A stretch of DNA of 64,000 nt from Luteimonas sp. 9C. GTDB lineage: Bacteria > Pseudomonadota > Gammaproteobacteria > Xanthomonadales > Xanthomonadaceae. Shown here one piece after another: positions 34,870-44,336 of the stretch (position 1 is its first letter; every line of letters begins with the position of its first letter). The notes under the pieces are model-generated. The model was not told where the DNA came from and made no database searches. It saw nothing but the letters and a program-made list of their open reading frames with translations. The stretch spans positions 248,001-312,000 of the forward strand of contig NZ_LR733313.1 of assembly GCF_902506295.1 (NCBI RefSeq), given 5' to 3'. The position numbers and the translations under genes are program-made.

Positions 34870-36939
34870 TCAACGCTGCCCGGACGGGTCCAGCGCCTCG
34901 TGCAGGCGGGCGCGGCAATCGGCCAGTCCGGATTCCGAGCGGTGGATGCGCACCGGCGCCTGGGTGCTGCGCTGGCCGAGGATGCGGCACAGCGTGGCCT
35001 GCAGGGTGGCGGCGTCATCGTCGAACCCGCCGTGGCTCGTCGCCGCGCTGCCATCGGTGTCGCGGGCGGGGTCGCCCTGTACCGGCGCCTGGATCCAGTC
35101 GAGCGTGCCGGCCGCCAGCAGATCGCGGAGGGCGCCGTTGGATTCGATGAAACGCGCCATGCCCAACAGCGGCGTGCCGTGGCGGTCTTCGGGGCGCACC
35201 CAGCTGCGGGCGCGTGCCTCGAATGCGTGGGCAACGAGGTAGAGCAGCGACTTGTTGTAGACGCGGGCGACGTGGTCATCCTGCTCGGCGCGATCGCTCA
35301 GCGTGAACAGCCCGGCGCGGGCGATGGCACCACTGGCCAGCGCGGGCGCGAAGCTCTGCTCGAACAGCGCCAGGGTCATCGCCGGCGCCCACAGGTTGAG
35401 GCTGGCGATGCGCTGGCCGATGCCCTGCATGCCGGCAGCCGGGCCCGCGGTGACGGGGCCGTCGGTGGTCAGCAGTTGCGCCAGCGGCGCGAGCAGGATC
35501 GAACCGGCGCTGTGGCCGACGAGATGCAGTTCGACGGTGGGATCGGCCTGCCTCCATTCGCCGAGCAGGCGTGCGACCTGCGCGGCGCCGCCGGCTTCGG
35601 TGAGCCGGTCGCCGTTGCGGATGACGGCGGTCGTCGCGAGCAACGCGTTCTCCTTCATCTCGCTCCACATCGCCTTGCCGCCGAGCGCGCGTGCCAGCGG
35701 CTCGATGGTGTCGTCGATGCGGTCGAGCAGCACGCTCTTGGCCTTGTCCATCAGGCCCTCGCTGCGCGGGCGCACGGCGTCGCGCAGGATGTTGCCGAGC
35801 GTGCTCCAGAAGTCGGTCTTCCAGATGAAGCACAGCGGATAGATCTGCTGCGGCAGCATCAGTTCGCGCAGATCGGCGACGCGCTGGATCGCGGCCTGTT
35901 CCGGCACGAGGCCGCCATGGGCATAGAGCATCACGCGCTTCGTCGGCCAGTCCTGCGTGATGCGCGGCAGGTCCTGGCGCACGAGGTTGCGCACCGCCTC
36001 CTGGCTGGTGCCGAAGCGGCCGCCGGTGCGCAGGCGCCCGTCGTTGCCGAGACTGACGATATGCGGGCGCAGGTCGGCCTGCGAGTAGCCGTTCGACTGC
36101 CGCGCCAGTGCCGAGTTGCTGGCGGCCACGGCCTGCACGCGCTGCAGGTGCACCGGCACGGCGAGCCGCGCCACCCAGACGTCGGTGCCGCGCTGCAGCC
36201 ACTCGTCGTAACTGATCCAGCCGAAGCCGCGCTTGCCCCAGCGCGTGCCCCAGGAATTCTGGATCCAGAACCCGCCCTGGTCGTAGCCGACGATGGCGAA
36301 GGCGTGATAGCCGGCGACCGGCTGTTCGCGCCAATCGATGACGCCCGACTTCGGCGGCGCCATCCAGCCGGCATGGACGGCGGCGGATGCATAGAGCACG
36401 CCGACTTCCGCGAACGCGGCGTGCATCGCCACCAGATCCTTGTGGTTGACGCGGTAATAGGCGCCGAGCGGATGTGCCTGCGCGGCGCGGGCGCGTTCCT
36501 CGGTATAGACCTCGTCCAGCGGACCTGTGGTGTCGGGCCAGCAGTCCTCGGCGCACACGCCGTGGCGGTGCCAGCCCTTCATCGCGCCGCGGCAGCTGGA
36601 CCCGTCGTAGTCCTCGCCTTCCCACTCGTCGTAGCGGCGGGCCATGTCGTAGAACATGCGGGTGCTGATGCGCTGCGTGACTGGGTCGGGTCGCCGTCGG
36701 CGCAGCAGCGTGTGCGCCACCGTCGCCAGGCCGTAGGCGGTGCACGCCCCCTCCTCGCCCTGGTCGAGCACCGGCACGCGCAGCGCGACGAAGTGCGCCA
36801 GCGGCATCTCGCTGGGCACGTCGACCAGCGTGGGTTCGAACATGCGGTCGCGGAAATCCGCGGTGTCGGGGCGCGCGTCCAGCAGTCGCCGGTCCGCTGC
36901 CGTGCGCGCGGTGCTGCGCGTGGTCTTCCTGGTCGCCAT
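34870..36939 (-). CDS. Papain-like (C1) cysteine peptidase fused to an alpha/beta hydrolase
   Basis: About 689 residues. The N-terminal half is a C1 peptidase: [20 protein letters not shown] (nucleophile Cys66), [16 protein letters not shown] (His212) and [19 protein letters not shown] (Asn228). The C-terminal half, from [14 protein letters not shown], has the serine-hydrolase nucleophile elbow [16 protein letters not shown] (Ser478) and a pattern of a DUF-type lipase/esterase ([17 protein letters not shown]). All C1 catalytic residues are intact. There is no signal peptide and no secretion gene next to it, so it may be cytoplasmic or be exported by a specialised system. No family name for the full fusion was recognised. 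Confidence 0.85.
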   Translation of the reverse strand: MATRKTTRSTARTAADRRLLDARPDTADFRDRMFEPTLVDVPSEMPLAHFVALRVPVLDQGEEGACTAYGLATVAHTLLRRRRPDPVTQRISTRMFYDMARRYDEWEGEDYDGSSCRGAMKGWHRHGVCAEDCWPDTTGPLDEVYTEERARAAQAHPLGAYYRVNHKDLVAMHAAFAEVGVLYASAAVHAGWMAPPKSGVIDWREQPVAGYHAFAIVGYDQGGFWIQNSWGTRWGKRGFGWISYDEWLQRGTDVWVARLAVPVHLQRVQAVAASNSALARQSNGYSQADLRPHIVSLGNDGRLRTGGRFGTSQEAVRNLVRQDLPRITQDWPTKRVMLYAHGGLVPEQAAIQRVADLRELMLPQQIYPLCFIWKTDFWSTLGNILRDAVRPRSEGLMDKAKSVLLDRIDDTIEPLARALGGKAMWSEMKENALLATTAVIRNGDRLTEAGGAAQVARLLGEWRQADPTVELHLVGHSAGSILLAPLAQLLTTDGPVTAGPAAGMQGIGQRIASLNLWAPAMTLALFEQSFAPALASGAIARAGLFTLSDRAEQDDHVARVYNKSLLYLVAHAFEARARSWVRPEDRHGTPLLGMARFIESNGALRDLLAAGTLDWIQAPVQGDPARDTDGSAATSHGGFDDDAATLQATLCRILGQRSTQAPVRIHRSESGLADCRARLHEALDPSGQR

Positions 36940-37147
36940 GAAGCCTCCGTGGTCCGCCTATCGAACGCGCCCGGGCCTGCCGGACGGACAGCGACGGATC
37001 CCCCCGCCGCAGTGTGCAACGGATCCATGACCGTCGCGCTGGCGGCGAGCCTGCGCGCCGGCGGTCGCAGGCGCCGCGACCCTAAGTGCGAAGGCGCGCG
37101 CGCCGCGCATCTGCGATGCTTGTGCGGATGACCACCGGCCTGCGCCC

Positions 37148-38710
37148 ATGAAGACACGCGTCAAGAGACTGATCGGCTGGGGCCTGTTCACGCTGCTGGT
37201 GATGGCGGTGAGCAGCATCTTCGTGGCCGACCACCTGCTGCCGCCGGCCAGCGGCCGGCCCAGCCAGACGCTGCCGCTGTCCGATACCGCCACGTCGCTG
37301 GACCGCGAACTGGTGCCGCTGCTGGCGCGCCACCCGGGCAAGACCGGCGCGATCATGCTGCCCGATGGCGTGGACGCCTACGCCGCGCGTGCGATCTCCG
37401 CGCGCCAGGCCGGGCGCAGCCTCGATCTTCAGTACTACATCTGGCACGACGACCTGACCGGCCGGATGCTCGCCAACGAAGCCTGGAAGGCCGCCGAGCG
37501 CGGCGTGCGCGTGCGCATCCTGCTCGACGACATGGGCATCGGGAAGATGGACGCCACGCTGCTGGCGATGGACTCGCACGAGAACATCGAGCTGCGCGTC
37601 TACAACCCGTTCCGCAACCGCACCGGCGTGATGCGTGTGCTGGAAATGGTGCAGCGCGCGTGGGGCGTGAACCACCGCATGCACAACAAGGCGTGGATCG
37701 CCGATGGCCGCGTGGCGGTGGTCGGCGGGCGCAACGTGGGCGTGGAGTACTTCAGCGCGGCCGAGGAGTTCAACTTCCACGATCTGGACATGGTGCTGTT
37801 CGGACCGGCGGTGGCCGATGCCAGCGCAATCTTCGACGACTTCTGGAACAGCGAGGCGGCGATTCCGATCGAGGCGCTGAACCGCAAGCCCCGGTCCACG
37901 ATCCGCGCGGTGCTGGCGCAGATCCAGGAGGAAGCGGGCAGCGAGGAAGCGGGCCGGTATCTGGATGCGATGGAGCTGTCGCCCAGCGTACGCGGCTACT
38001 TCTCGCAGGCGCTGACGCCGATCTGGAGCGAGCACATCCAGATCCTCTCCGACCCGCCGATCAAGTGGCGCGGCGACAATCGCGAGGACTGGCTGGTGGA
38101 ACGTCTGGTCGGCGACATCGTGGCGGCCGACCGCTCCGCGCTGCTGATCTCGCCCTACTTCGTCCCCGGCGAGCAGGGCACCAGCGGGCTGGTCCATCTG
38201 GCGGGCCGCGGCGTGCACGTGGCGGTGGTGACGAATTCGCTGGCGGCCAACGACGTGGTCGCGGTACACGGCGGCTACGTGCGGTATCGCACGACGCTCC
38301 TCGAAGGCGGCGTCCACCTGTTCGAAGCCCGCAGCCGCGCGGAGACCAAGGCGGCCAGCAGCCTGTTCGGCAGCAGCGGCGCCAGCCTGCACACCAAGGC
38401 GATCCTGGTCGACGGCCAGCGCGGGTTCGTGGGCTCGTTCAACCTCGATCCGCGCTCGGCCAACCTCAACACCGAAATGGGCGTGCTGTTCAACGACCCC
38501 GCGCTGGGCGCGGCGCTGTTCGAGGAGTACCGGCACCTGACCGGCCCGGGCATGAGCTACTGGGTCTATCTCAATGGCGAAGGCGACACCCGCTGGCTCG
38601 ACCGCGCCCGGGATCCGCCGGCGCCGCTGAAGGTGGAACCCGACAGCACGCGCCTGCAGCGCGTGGGCGCGAACGTGGTGCGCTGGCTGCCGGTGGAATC
38701 GCAGCTTTGA
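37148..38710 (+). CDS. Phospholipase D family, cardiolipin synthase-like (ClsC-type)
   Basis: About 520 residues. An N-terminal hydrophobic segment (LIGWGLFTLLVMAVSSIFVADHLL) suggests a membrane anchor. Two HKD motifs are present: HNKAWIADGRVAVVGGRNVG near 180 and HTKAILVDGQRGFVGSFNLDPRS near 420, each with His, Lys and Asp. YISAAEEFNFHDLD-like (FSAAEEFNFHDLDMVL) and PYFVPGEQGT follow the YmdC/ClsC pattern. Expected to transfer phosphatidyl groups between phospholipids at the inner membrane. It diverges from the peptidase-hydrolase gene. Confidence 0.9.
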   Translation: MKTRVKRLIGWGLFTLLVMAVSSIFVADHLLPPASGRPSQTLPLSDTATSLDRELVPLLARHPGKTGAIMLPDGVDAYAARAISARQAGRSLDLQYYIWHDDLTGRMLANEAWKAAERGVRVRILLDDMGIGKMDATLLAMDSHENIELRVYNPFRNRTGVMRVLEMVQRAWGVNHRMHNKAWIADGRVAVVGGRNVGVEYFSAAEEFNFHDLDMVLFGPAVADASAIFDDFWNSEAAIPIEALNRKPRSTIRAVLAQIQEEAGSEEAGRYLDAMELSPSVRGYFSQALTPIWSEHIQILSDPPIKWRGDNREDWLVERLVGDIVAADRSALLISPYFVPGEQGTSGLVHLAGRGVHVAVVTNSLAANDVVAVHGGYVRYRTTLLEGGVHLFEARSRAETKAASSLFGSSGASLHTKAILVDGQRGFVGSFNLDPRSANLNTEMGVLFNDPALGAALFEEYRHLTGPGMSYWVYLNGEGDTRWLDRARDPPAPLKVEPDSTRLQRVGANVVRWLPVESQL

Positions 38711-39175
38711 GCTGAGGCGTTCCTGCTCTCGAGGGTTGAAGCGGCCTGCTTGCACTGCCGCCGTGCGCATCGATCGAACAACCGGCGCGGCACCGGGCCG
38801 ACGCATTGGGTGGAAGCGCACGGTGCGACGGTGCAGCGCTCGAACCAGACGACCGCAATGGGCCGTGTCGCTCGGGGGCGCCCGGCATCGCCGGGAGGCC
38901 GTTCCCGGGCGAACCGCGGAGCGGCTGAAGTGGGCCAGCGCCCGGATACCTGGCAGGCCGCGCAGTTCCGAAATCCCCCAACCACCTGATCCTGAAGCCC
39001 TTTCGACCCGGCAGTTGCATCTTCAACCAATTCCCCGGACAGGGGCGTAAAATGCCGCGGTCACCCTACCCAGCGGCCCTGCCGGACCCCTCCGGTCGCC
39101 TCGACCGACCCGCACAGCCCCCACGCCGCCTTCTGCCACCAGACGTCGGGCTTATCGCCCGTGACGGAGTTTTGA
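38711..39175. other. Intergenic stretch with no recognised gene
   Basis: The 465 bases between the phospholipase D-like gene and the dehydrogenase gene contain only Arg-rich high-G+C frames that look like chance. A promoter for the dehydrogenase gene is presumed near the 3' part, but no clear -35/-10 pair was found. Confidence 0.5.
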
Positions 39176-40276
39176 ATGATTTTCGAGCACCTCGACACCT
39201 ACGGCCACGAGCAGGTCGTGTTCTGCCACAACAAGGACGTGGGTCTGAAGGCGATCATCGCGATCCACAACACCGTGCTGGGTCCGGCGCTGGGCGGCAC
39301 CCGCATGTGGCCGTACGACTCCGAGCAGGATGCGCTCAACGACGTGCTGCGCCTGTCGCGCGGCATGACCTACAAGAACGCGGTCGCCGGCCTGAATCTC
39401 GGCGGCGGCAAGGCCGTGATCATCGGTGACCCGGCGGCCGACAAGTCGGAAGGCCTGTTCCGCGCGTTCGGCCAGTGCGTCGAATCGCTGGGCGGCCGCT
39501 ACATCACCGCCGAGGACGTCGGCATCGACGTCAACGACATGGAACTGGTCTACCGCGAGACGCAGTTCGTCACCGGCGTGCACCAGGTGCACGGCGGCTC
39601 GGGCGATCCGTCGCCGTTCACCGCCTACGGCACCATGCAGGGCCTGCTGGCCGCGCTGAACCGCAAGTTCGGCAACGAGGACGTGGGCAACTACAGCTAC
39701 GCCGTGCAGGGCCTGGGCCACGTCGGCATCGAGTTCGTGAAGCTGCTGGCCGAGCGCGGCGCCAAGGTGTTCGTCACCGACATCAACAAGGACCGCGTGG
39801 CACGCGCGGTGGACGAGTACGGCGCCGAGGCCGTGGGGCTGGACGAGATTTACGACGTCAACGCCGACGTCTATTCGCCGTGCGCGCTCGGCGGCACGGT
39901 CAACGAAAAGACGCTGCCGCGCCTGAAAGCCAAGATCATCTGCGGCGCGGCGAACAACCAGCTGGCCAACAACGCGATCGGCGACGAAGTGGAGAAGCGC
40001 GGCATCCTCTACGCGCCGGACTACGCGGTCAACGCGGGCGGCGTGATGAACATCTCGCTGGAAATCGACGGCTACAACCGCGAGCGCGCGATGCGCATGA
40101 TGCGCACGATCTACCACAACCTCACGCGCATCTTCGAGATCTCCGACCGCGACGGCGTGCCGACCTACATGGCCGCCGACCGCCTCGCCGAGGAGCGCAT
40201 CGAGACCATGGGCAAGCTCAAGCTGCCGCTGGGCCGGGCCCAGCCCCGCTTCCAGGGCCGTGTGCGCGGCGGCTGA
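39176..40276 (+). CDS. Leucine/branched-chain amino acid dehydrogenase (Glu/Leu/Phe/Val family)
   Basis: About 366 residues. N-terminal catalytic domain with LGPALGGTRMWPYDSEQDAL, the lysine motif LNLGGGKAVIIGDP, and the ITAEDVGIDVNDME segment. A Rossmann NAD domain follows (YAVQGLGHVGIEFVKLLAE). Reversible NAD-dependent deamination of leucine, valine or isoleucine to the oxo acid is expected, feeding branched-chain acyl-CoA formation and thus the IcmF step or fatty acid starter units. GGAG lies at 39166-39169, six bases before the ATG. A hairpin follows the gene. Confidence 0.92.
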   Translation: MIFEHLDTYGHEQVVFCHNKDVGLKAIIAIHNTVLGPALGGTRMWPYDSEQDALNDVLRLSRGMTYKNAVAGLNLGGGKAVIIGDPAADKSEGLFRAFGQCVESLGGRYITAEDVGIDVNDMELVYRETQFVTGVHQVHGGSGDPSPFTAYGTMQGLLAALNRKFGNEDVGNYSYAVQGLGHVGIEFVKLLAERGAKVFVTDINKDRVARAVDEYGAEAVGLDEIYDVNADVYSPCALGGTVNEKTLPRLKAKIICGAANNQLANNAIGDEVEKRGILYAPDYAVNAGGVMNISLEIDGYNRERAMRMMRTIYHNLTRIFEISDRDGVPTYMAADRLAEERIETMGKLKLPLGRAQPRFQGRVRGG

Positions 40277-40301
40277 TCCACCCGCCCGACGCTGTCACGA
40301 A

Positions 40302-40323
40302 AACGCCACCTCCGGGTGGCGTT
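40302..40323 (+). terminator. Hairpin after the dehydrogenase gene
   Basis: AACGCCACC (40302-40310), loop TCCG, GGTGGCGTT (40315-40323); it starts about 25 bases after the stop. No strong T-tract follows, so termination is probable but not certain. Confidence 0.65.
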
Positions 40324-40448
40324 GTGCGTTGCAGCGCTCGCGTTGCTTGCCGGATCTGGCGGTTTCGCGCGAGGCATCCGCCGCACGGGGACTGCAGCGG
40401 TAGGCTGGCGCGTCGACGTCGCACGACGTCACCCATCCGGAGAGTTCC

Positions 40449-41171
40449 ATGCTGCGTTCGTCCCGTTCCCGCGTACTTGTCGTCGCCATGGCCGCATTGC
40501 TCGCGCCGACGCTCGCGTTCGCCCAGCAGTACGACTACGAGCGACAGGAGACGTGGCAGTACCCCGCGTCCCTGGGCCAGTCCCCGATCGATATCCAGCG
40601 GACCGCGGCGAGCGAAGGCGACATGGAGGAAGCGCAGGCGATCGAACTGCGTGACACCGAAGCCGCACTGCGGGTCGTCGACAACGGGCATTCGGTCGAA
40701 GTGGAAGCGCACGGTCCGGACGCGCTGATCCGCGGACGTCATTTCGAACTGATGCAGTTCCATTTCCACGCCGCCAGCGAACATACGATCGACGGCGAAT
40801 CGTTTCCGCTCGAAGGCCATTTCGTGTTCAAGGCGAAGGACGGCCGCCTCGCCGTGGTCGGCGTGATGTATCGCGAAGGCGATGCCAACACCCTTGCCGG
40901 CGAAGTGCTGGACGCACTGGGCGATGCACGCGAAGGCGAGATCGAACGTGAGGACATCGCCATCATGCTGCCGCGCGACAAGAGCTATCACCACTATCTG
41001 GGCTCACTCACCACGCCGCCGCTGACCGAGAACGTCGAGTGGTACGTGCTCGACACCCCGGTGACGCTGTCGCCCGCGCAGATCGCCGGCTTCAACGCCC
41101 GCTACAGCCACAACAACCGCAAGGTCCAGCCGCTCAACGAGCGCCCGTTGATCCATTACGCGGCGCATTGA
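40449..41171 (+). CDS. Alpha-carbonic anhydrase, periplasmic
   Basis: About 240 residues. Signal peptide ending near LAPTLAFAQ. Zinc ligands are visible in FELMQFHFHAASEHTIDGE (two His) and FPLEGHFVFKAKDG (third His). The proton-shuttle region is DNGHSVEVEAHG, and the substrate-gate motif is GSLTTPPLTENVEWYVL. Catalyses CO2 + H2O to bicarbonate in the periplasm. All catalytic features of bacterial alpha-CA are intact and the length is normal. It stands alone on the plus strand with a terminator hairpin at 41286-41311. Confidence 0.94.
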   Translation: MLRSSRSRVLVVAMAALLAPTLAFAQQYDYERQETWQYPASLGQSPIDIQRTAASEGDMEEAQAIELRDTEAALRVVDNGHSVEVEAHGPDALIRGRHFELMQFHFHAASEHTIDGESFPLEGHFVFKAKDGRLAVVGVMYREGDANTLAGEVLDALGDAREGEIEREDIAIMLPRDKSYHHYLGSLTTPPLTENVEWYVLDTPVTLSPAQIAGFNARYSHNNRKVQPLNERPLIHYAAH

Positions 41172-41285
41172 GTGCGGGATCGACCAGGCGGCCTCGCTTC
41201 TCGCGCAGCACTTCTCCCGGCGGGCGCGGTGCTGCAGACCGCCAAGTGTGCTGCGGAATTCCAGATCACCGCATTCGCGAAAGAA

Positions 41286-41311
41286 CGGCCACCCGAGGGT
41301 GGCCGCTTTTT
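41286..41311. terminator. Rho-independent terminator, probably bidirectional
   Basis: CGGCCACC...GGTGGCCG stem (41286-41305) followed by CTTTTT. It lies between the carbonic anhydrase gene and the convergent autotransporter gene (ending 41326); on the minus strand TTCTTT follows the same stem. Confidence 0.85.
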
Positions 41312-41325
41312 CGACGCAGTGACGC

Positions 41326-44166
41326 TCAGAAGCCGACCGCGACCTGCATCGATGCCATCCGGTCATTGCCACGCGGACCGAAGCGCTGGTCGACGCCCAG
41401 CAGCATGCGTGCGCGCGGTGTCAGCCAGGATTCGAAACCGACCCCCAGCAGTCCGCCCGATCGTTCGGGCGCGAAGCCTGCGATCGGCGCCCAGCTGTCG
41501 ATGCCGGTGAAGCTTGCCTGCAGATCGAATCCGCGCGACGAGAGTGTGTGCTGCCACTCGCCATAGCCGTGCAGCGAGAACCCGGGGGCATCCCAGCGTG
41601 CGCGCAGGCCGGCGATGGCCTGGCTGCGTGCGACATCCCAGCCTGCACTGCGCAGCGCGAACCCGTCGCCGCCACGCTCGTCGAATCCGTCGCTGCGCAG
41701 GCGCACCTGTTCCGCGCCGACATAGGGGCCGAACGCCGTCGCGCCCAAGCGCCACTGGTGCCCCGCTTCGACCGCGGCCTGGGTGTAGCGGCCGGCGTAG
41801 CGCGCGGACACGCCCTGCCGGCCGGCACCGGCGAACAACTGGCGCTGCACGTCGCGGTCGTACCGCCCGCTGCCGAGCTGGGCCATGACGTAGCTGTTGC
41901 CGATGCTGCGCGCCAGATACGCCTGTGCCTGCGTCTGCCGGTCGCGATTGCGGTCCCCGCCGGCTGCGGCGATCCCGTCGCCACGCAATTCACCGAACGC
42001 GAAGCCGGCGACGAGTCCCTCGCCGAGCAGATGGTCGCGTCCGATGCTCCAGCCATCGACGCTGAAGCCGTCGCGCGCGAAGCCGCCATTGCCGCCCTGC
42101 CCCAGCGCAGTCTTCCACACGCCGGCCGCCGCATCGCGCGCCGCCAATGCGCCCACGCGGGACGCGATCGCACGACGCCCCATGTCGACGTTGTCGAACG
42201 TCGCCGTCAGCGCTGCCGCATGCTGCGCACCCGACAGGCTCTCGAGCGCGGCGACCGCTGCCGCCTCGCTCTGGATGCGCTGGAGCTCGCCGGCGAAGCG
42301 GATGAATCCATCGGCGATGGGACCGTCGGCCACCGAAGTCTGTCCATCGATCTGCTCGAAGGCCCCTTCGACACGCGTCGCGGCGCCCAGGGACTGCGCG
42401 GTGATGGCCGAGAACGACGCCGCGGCGGCCGTCACGTTGAGGCGGATCACGTCGATCCAGGCGAGATTCGTGTCGTAGCGGAGATTGCCTTCGAGAAACA
42501 CACCGGGGCCGCTGGTCAGACTGCCGAAGACGCCGCTGATGCCGCCGGCGGCCTCGATGACATTCTCGCGGCGCTGGGTCGTATAGCCACTGATGACGCC
42601 GGTGACCTGCAGCTCACCGGCCAGACTGGCGGTGCCGCTCACCTGCAGCGGCGCGCCCATCTGCCATGCCAGGCGGCCGCCGGTCCCCTGCTGGAAATTG
42701 CCGGCGATCGTGCGGGCGGGCGTGTTGCCGGTCACCGCGAACGTGCCGTTGTTGACCAGATTGCCGCCCACGCGCACACCGGCGAACTGCAGCACCGCGC
42801 CGGAGGCAACTGTCGCCGGCCCGGGAATCGCTGAAGCGAACGCGAGCGTGCCGCCCTCGGCCCGTGTCGCGCCGCCGTAGGTGGACGTGCCCGTCACCTG
42901 CAGCGTACCGGCGCCGCGCTTGATCAATCCGCCTGCGCCGCGGATGTCGTTGGCCCATGTCGAGCTGCCGCTGCCGATGTTGGCGGTGACATCGCCCCAG
43001 TCGAACTTCGCCGGCCCAAGGACGGCCTTGCCGACATTGAGTGCGCCGTAGCCGAACACCGGATCGACCCCCGGCGCGCCGATGTCGGTCGCGGTCCCGA
43101 GCAGGGTCTGCCGCACGAGATCGTTGTCGAAATACGGGAACGCTTCCCAGACCAGCGCCGCCGCGCCCGAGACCAGCGGCGCAGCCAGCGAGGTGCCGCT
43201 GTAGCGGAAGTAGGTCGGCGCGTTCGGTGCATCGTTGGTACCGGTGACGATGACCGTGCCCGGCGCGGCCAGGCAGTAGCGCATCGCGATGCCGCACGCG
43301 TTCGAGTAGCTCGCGAGCGTCGTCGTGCTGTTCTCCGCCAGCGCCGAGACGGTCAGCCAGCCGCGTTCCAGATCGGCGGCGGGCAGACTGCCGCCGGGGC
43401 CGCGCTGGCTCGGCAATGCGGCGAGGTCGGAAGGATCCGGACGACTCGAGTTGCCGGACGCGAACACCACCAGTCCGCCGTGGTTGATCACGAACGGCCG
43501 GTACTCGCCGGCGATCGCGCCCGCGGCGGCATCGCCGGTCAGATACAGGCCGCCCCAGGAGTTGTTCATGACCCGCACGTCGCGACGGATCAGGTCGGCA
43601 TGGATCGCTTCCACGCCGATCCGCCCGGTCACGGGATTGCCGTTTCCGGTGCCGTCATCGACCGGCGGCTTGTCGTTGATGATGCGCGCCGACACGATCT
43701 CCGCGTTCTGGGCCACGCCGCCCGGCCAGGTGCCGAACGGCTGGCCGGCCGCCGTCTGGGCGATCGCGGTGCCGTGCCCGTCCGCATCGTCCACCGACAG
43801 ATCGTTGCCGGATCCGACATAGGTCAGATTGGCCACCACACGGCCGCGCAGCGCGGGATGGTTGCGGTTGACGCCGCTGTCGAGGAACCCGATGCGGACG
43901 CCGCGGCCGGTGAACCCGGCTTCCTGGGCCGCGATGGCATTGGTATCGACCAGATGGCGGCTGTAGGCGGGATTGGGCGGTTGGACGACCGTCGGCGGTG
44001 GCGACGTGGGTGGCGGCGCGAGCGGTGGTGGCGGCGTCGGCATCACCAGACCCCCGCCAGACCCGCCGCCGCCGCAGCCCGCAAGGACCGTCCCCAGCGC
44101 GCAGGCCAGCAGCGTGCAAGGCAATGCATGCGCGCCGCCGCGCACGATCTTCGCTCTCGACATCAT
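41326..44166 (-). CDS. Subtilisin-like serine protease autotransporter with lipoprotein signal
   Basis: About 946 residues. The signal ends in a lipobox (LGTVLAGC), followed by a Gly run and a Pro-rich linker. The peptidase S8 domain has Asp in VRIGFLDSGVNRNHPAL, His in DADGHGTAIAQTAAG and Ser in YFRYSGTSLAAPLVSGAAAL. A passenger beta-helix follows (GTLQVTGTSTYGGATRAEGG), and the C-terminal 250 residues form an autotransporter beta-barrel ending in MASMQVAVGF. A lipidated subtilisin autotransporter parallels Neisseria NalP, which sheds surface proteins; a similar role here is inferred. GAGGG lies before ATG 44166. Confidence 0.9.
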   Translation of the reverse strand: MMSRAKIVRGGAHALPCTLLACALGTVLAGCGGGGSGGGLVMPTPPPPLAPPPTSPPPTVVQPPNPAYSRHLVDTNAIAAQEAGFTGRGVRIGFLDSGVNRNHPALRGRVVANLTYVGSGNDLSVDDADGHGTAIAQTAAGQPFGTWPGGVAQNAEIVSARIINDKPPVDDGTGNGNPVTGRIGVEAIHADLIRRDVRVMNNSWGGLYLTGDAAAGAIAGEYRPFVINHGGLVVFASGNSSRPDPSDLAALPSQRGPGGSLPAADLERGWLTVSALAENSTTTLASYSNACGIAMRYCLAAPGTVIVTGTNDAPNAPTYFRYSGTSLAAPLVSGAAALVWEAFPYFDNDLVRQTLLGTATDIGAPGVDPVFGYGALNVGKAVLGPAKFDWGDVTANIGSGSSTWANDIRGAGGLIKRGAGTLQVTGTSTYGGATRAEGGTLAFASAIPGPATVASGAVLQFAGVRVGGNLVNNGTFAVTGNTPARTIAGNFQQGTGGRLAWQMGAPLQVSGTASLAGELQVTGVISGYTTQRRENVIEAAGGISGVFGSLTSGPGVFLEGNLRYDTNLAWIDVIRLNVTAAAASFSAITAQSLGAATRVEGAFEQIDGQTSVADGPIADGFIRFAGELQRIQSEAAAVAALESLSGAQHAAALTATFDNVDMGRRAIASRVGALAARDAAAGVWKTALGQGGNGGFARDGFSVDGWSIGRDHLLGEGLVAGFAFGELRGDGIAAAGGDRNRDRQTQAQAYLARSIGNSYVMAQLGSGRYDRDVQRQLFAGAGRQGVSARYAGRYTQAAVEAGHQWRLGATAFGPYVGAEQVRLRSDGFDERGGDGFALRSAGWDVARSQAIAGLRARWDAPGFSLHGYGEWQHTLSSRGFDLQASFTGIDSWAPIAGFAPERSGGLLGVGFESWLTPRARMLLGVDQRFGPRGNDRMASMQVAVGF

Positions 44167-44336
44167 GTCTTCCCTCTTGGATGCGGACGCGCCGCGTCCG
44201 CCTGTACCCCTGTCGCCGCATCTATACCCGCAATCGCCGGACCGTGCCATCGGGCGTTGGCCCGTACCGCACATCGAGGCCCCGGGTGCGATAATCGACG
44301 GACTGTGCAGTTCACCCAATTGGAGTCACCTCCCCC

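Noticed and set aside
34359..35279. Open frame upstream of icmF making a 1559-codon frame.
   Set aside because: It is Arg/Pro-rich and lies across other genes; AGGAG and B12-domain homology support ATG 34358.
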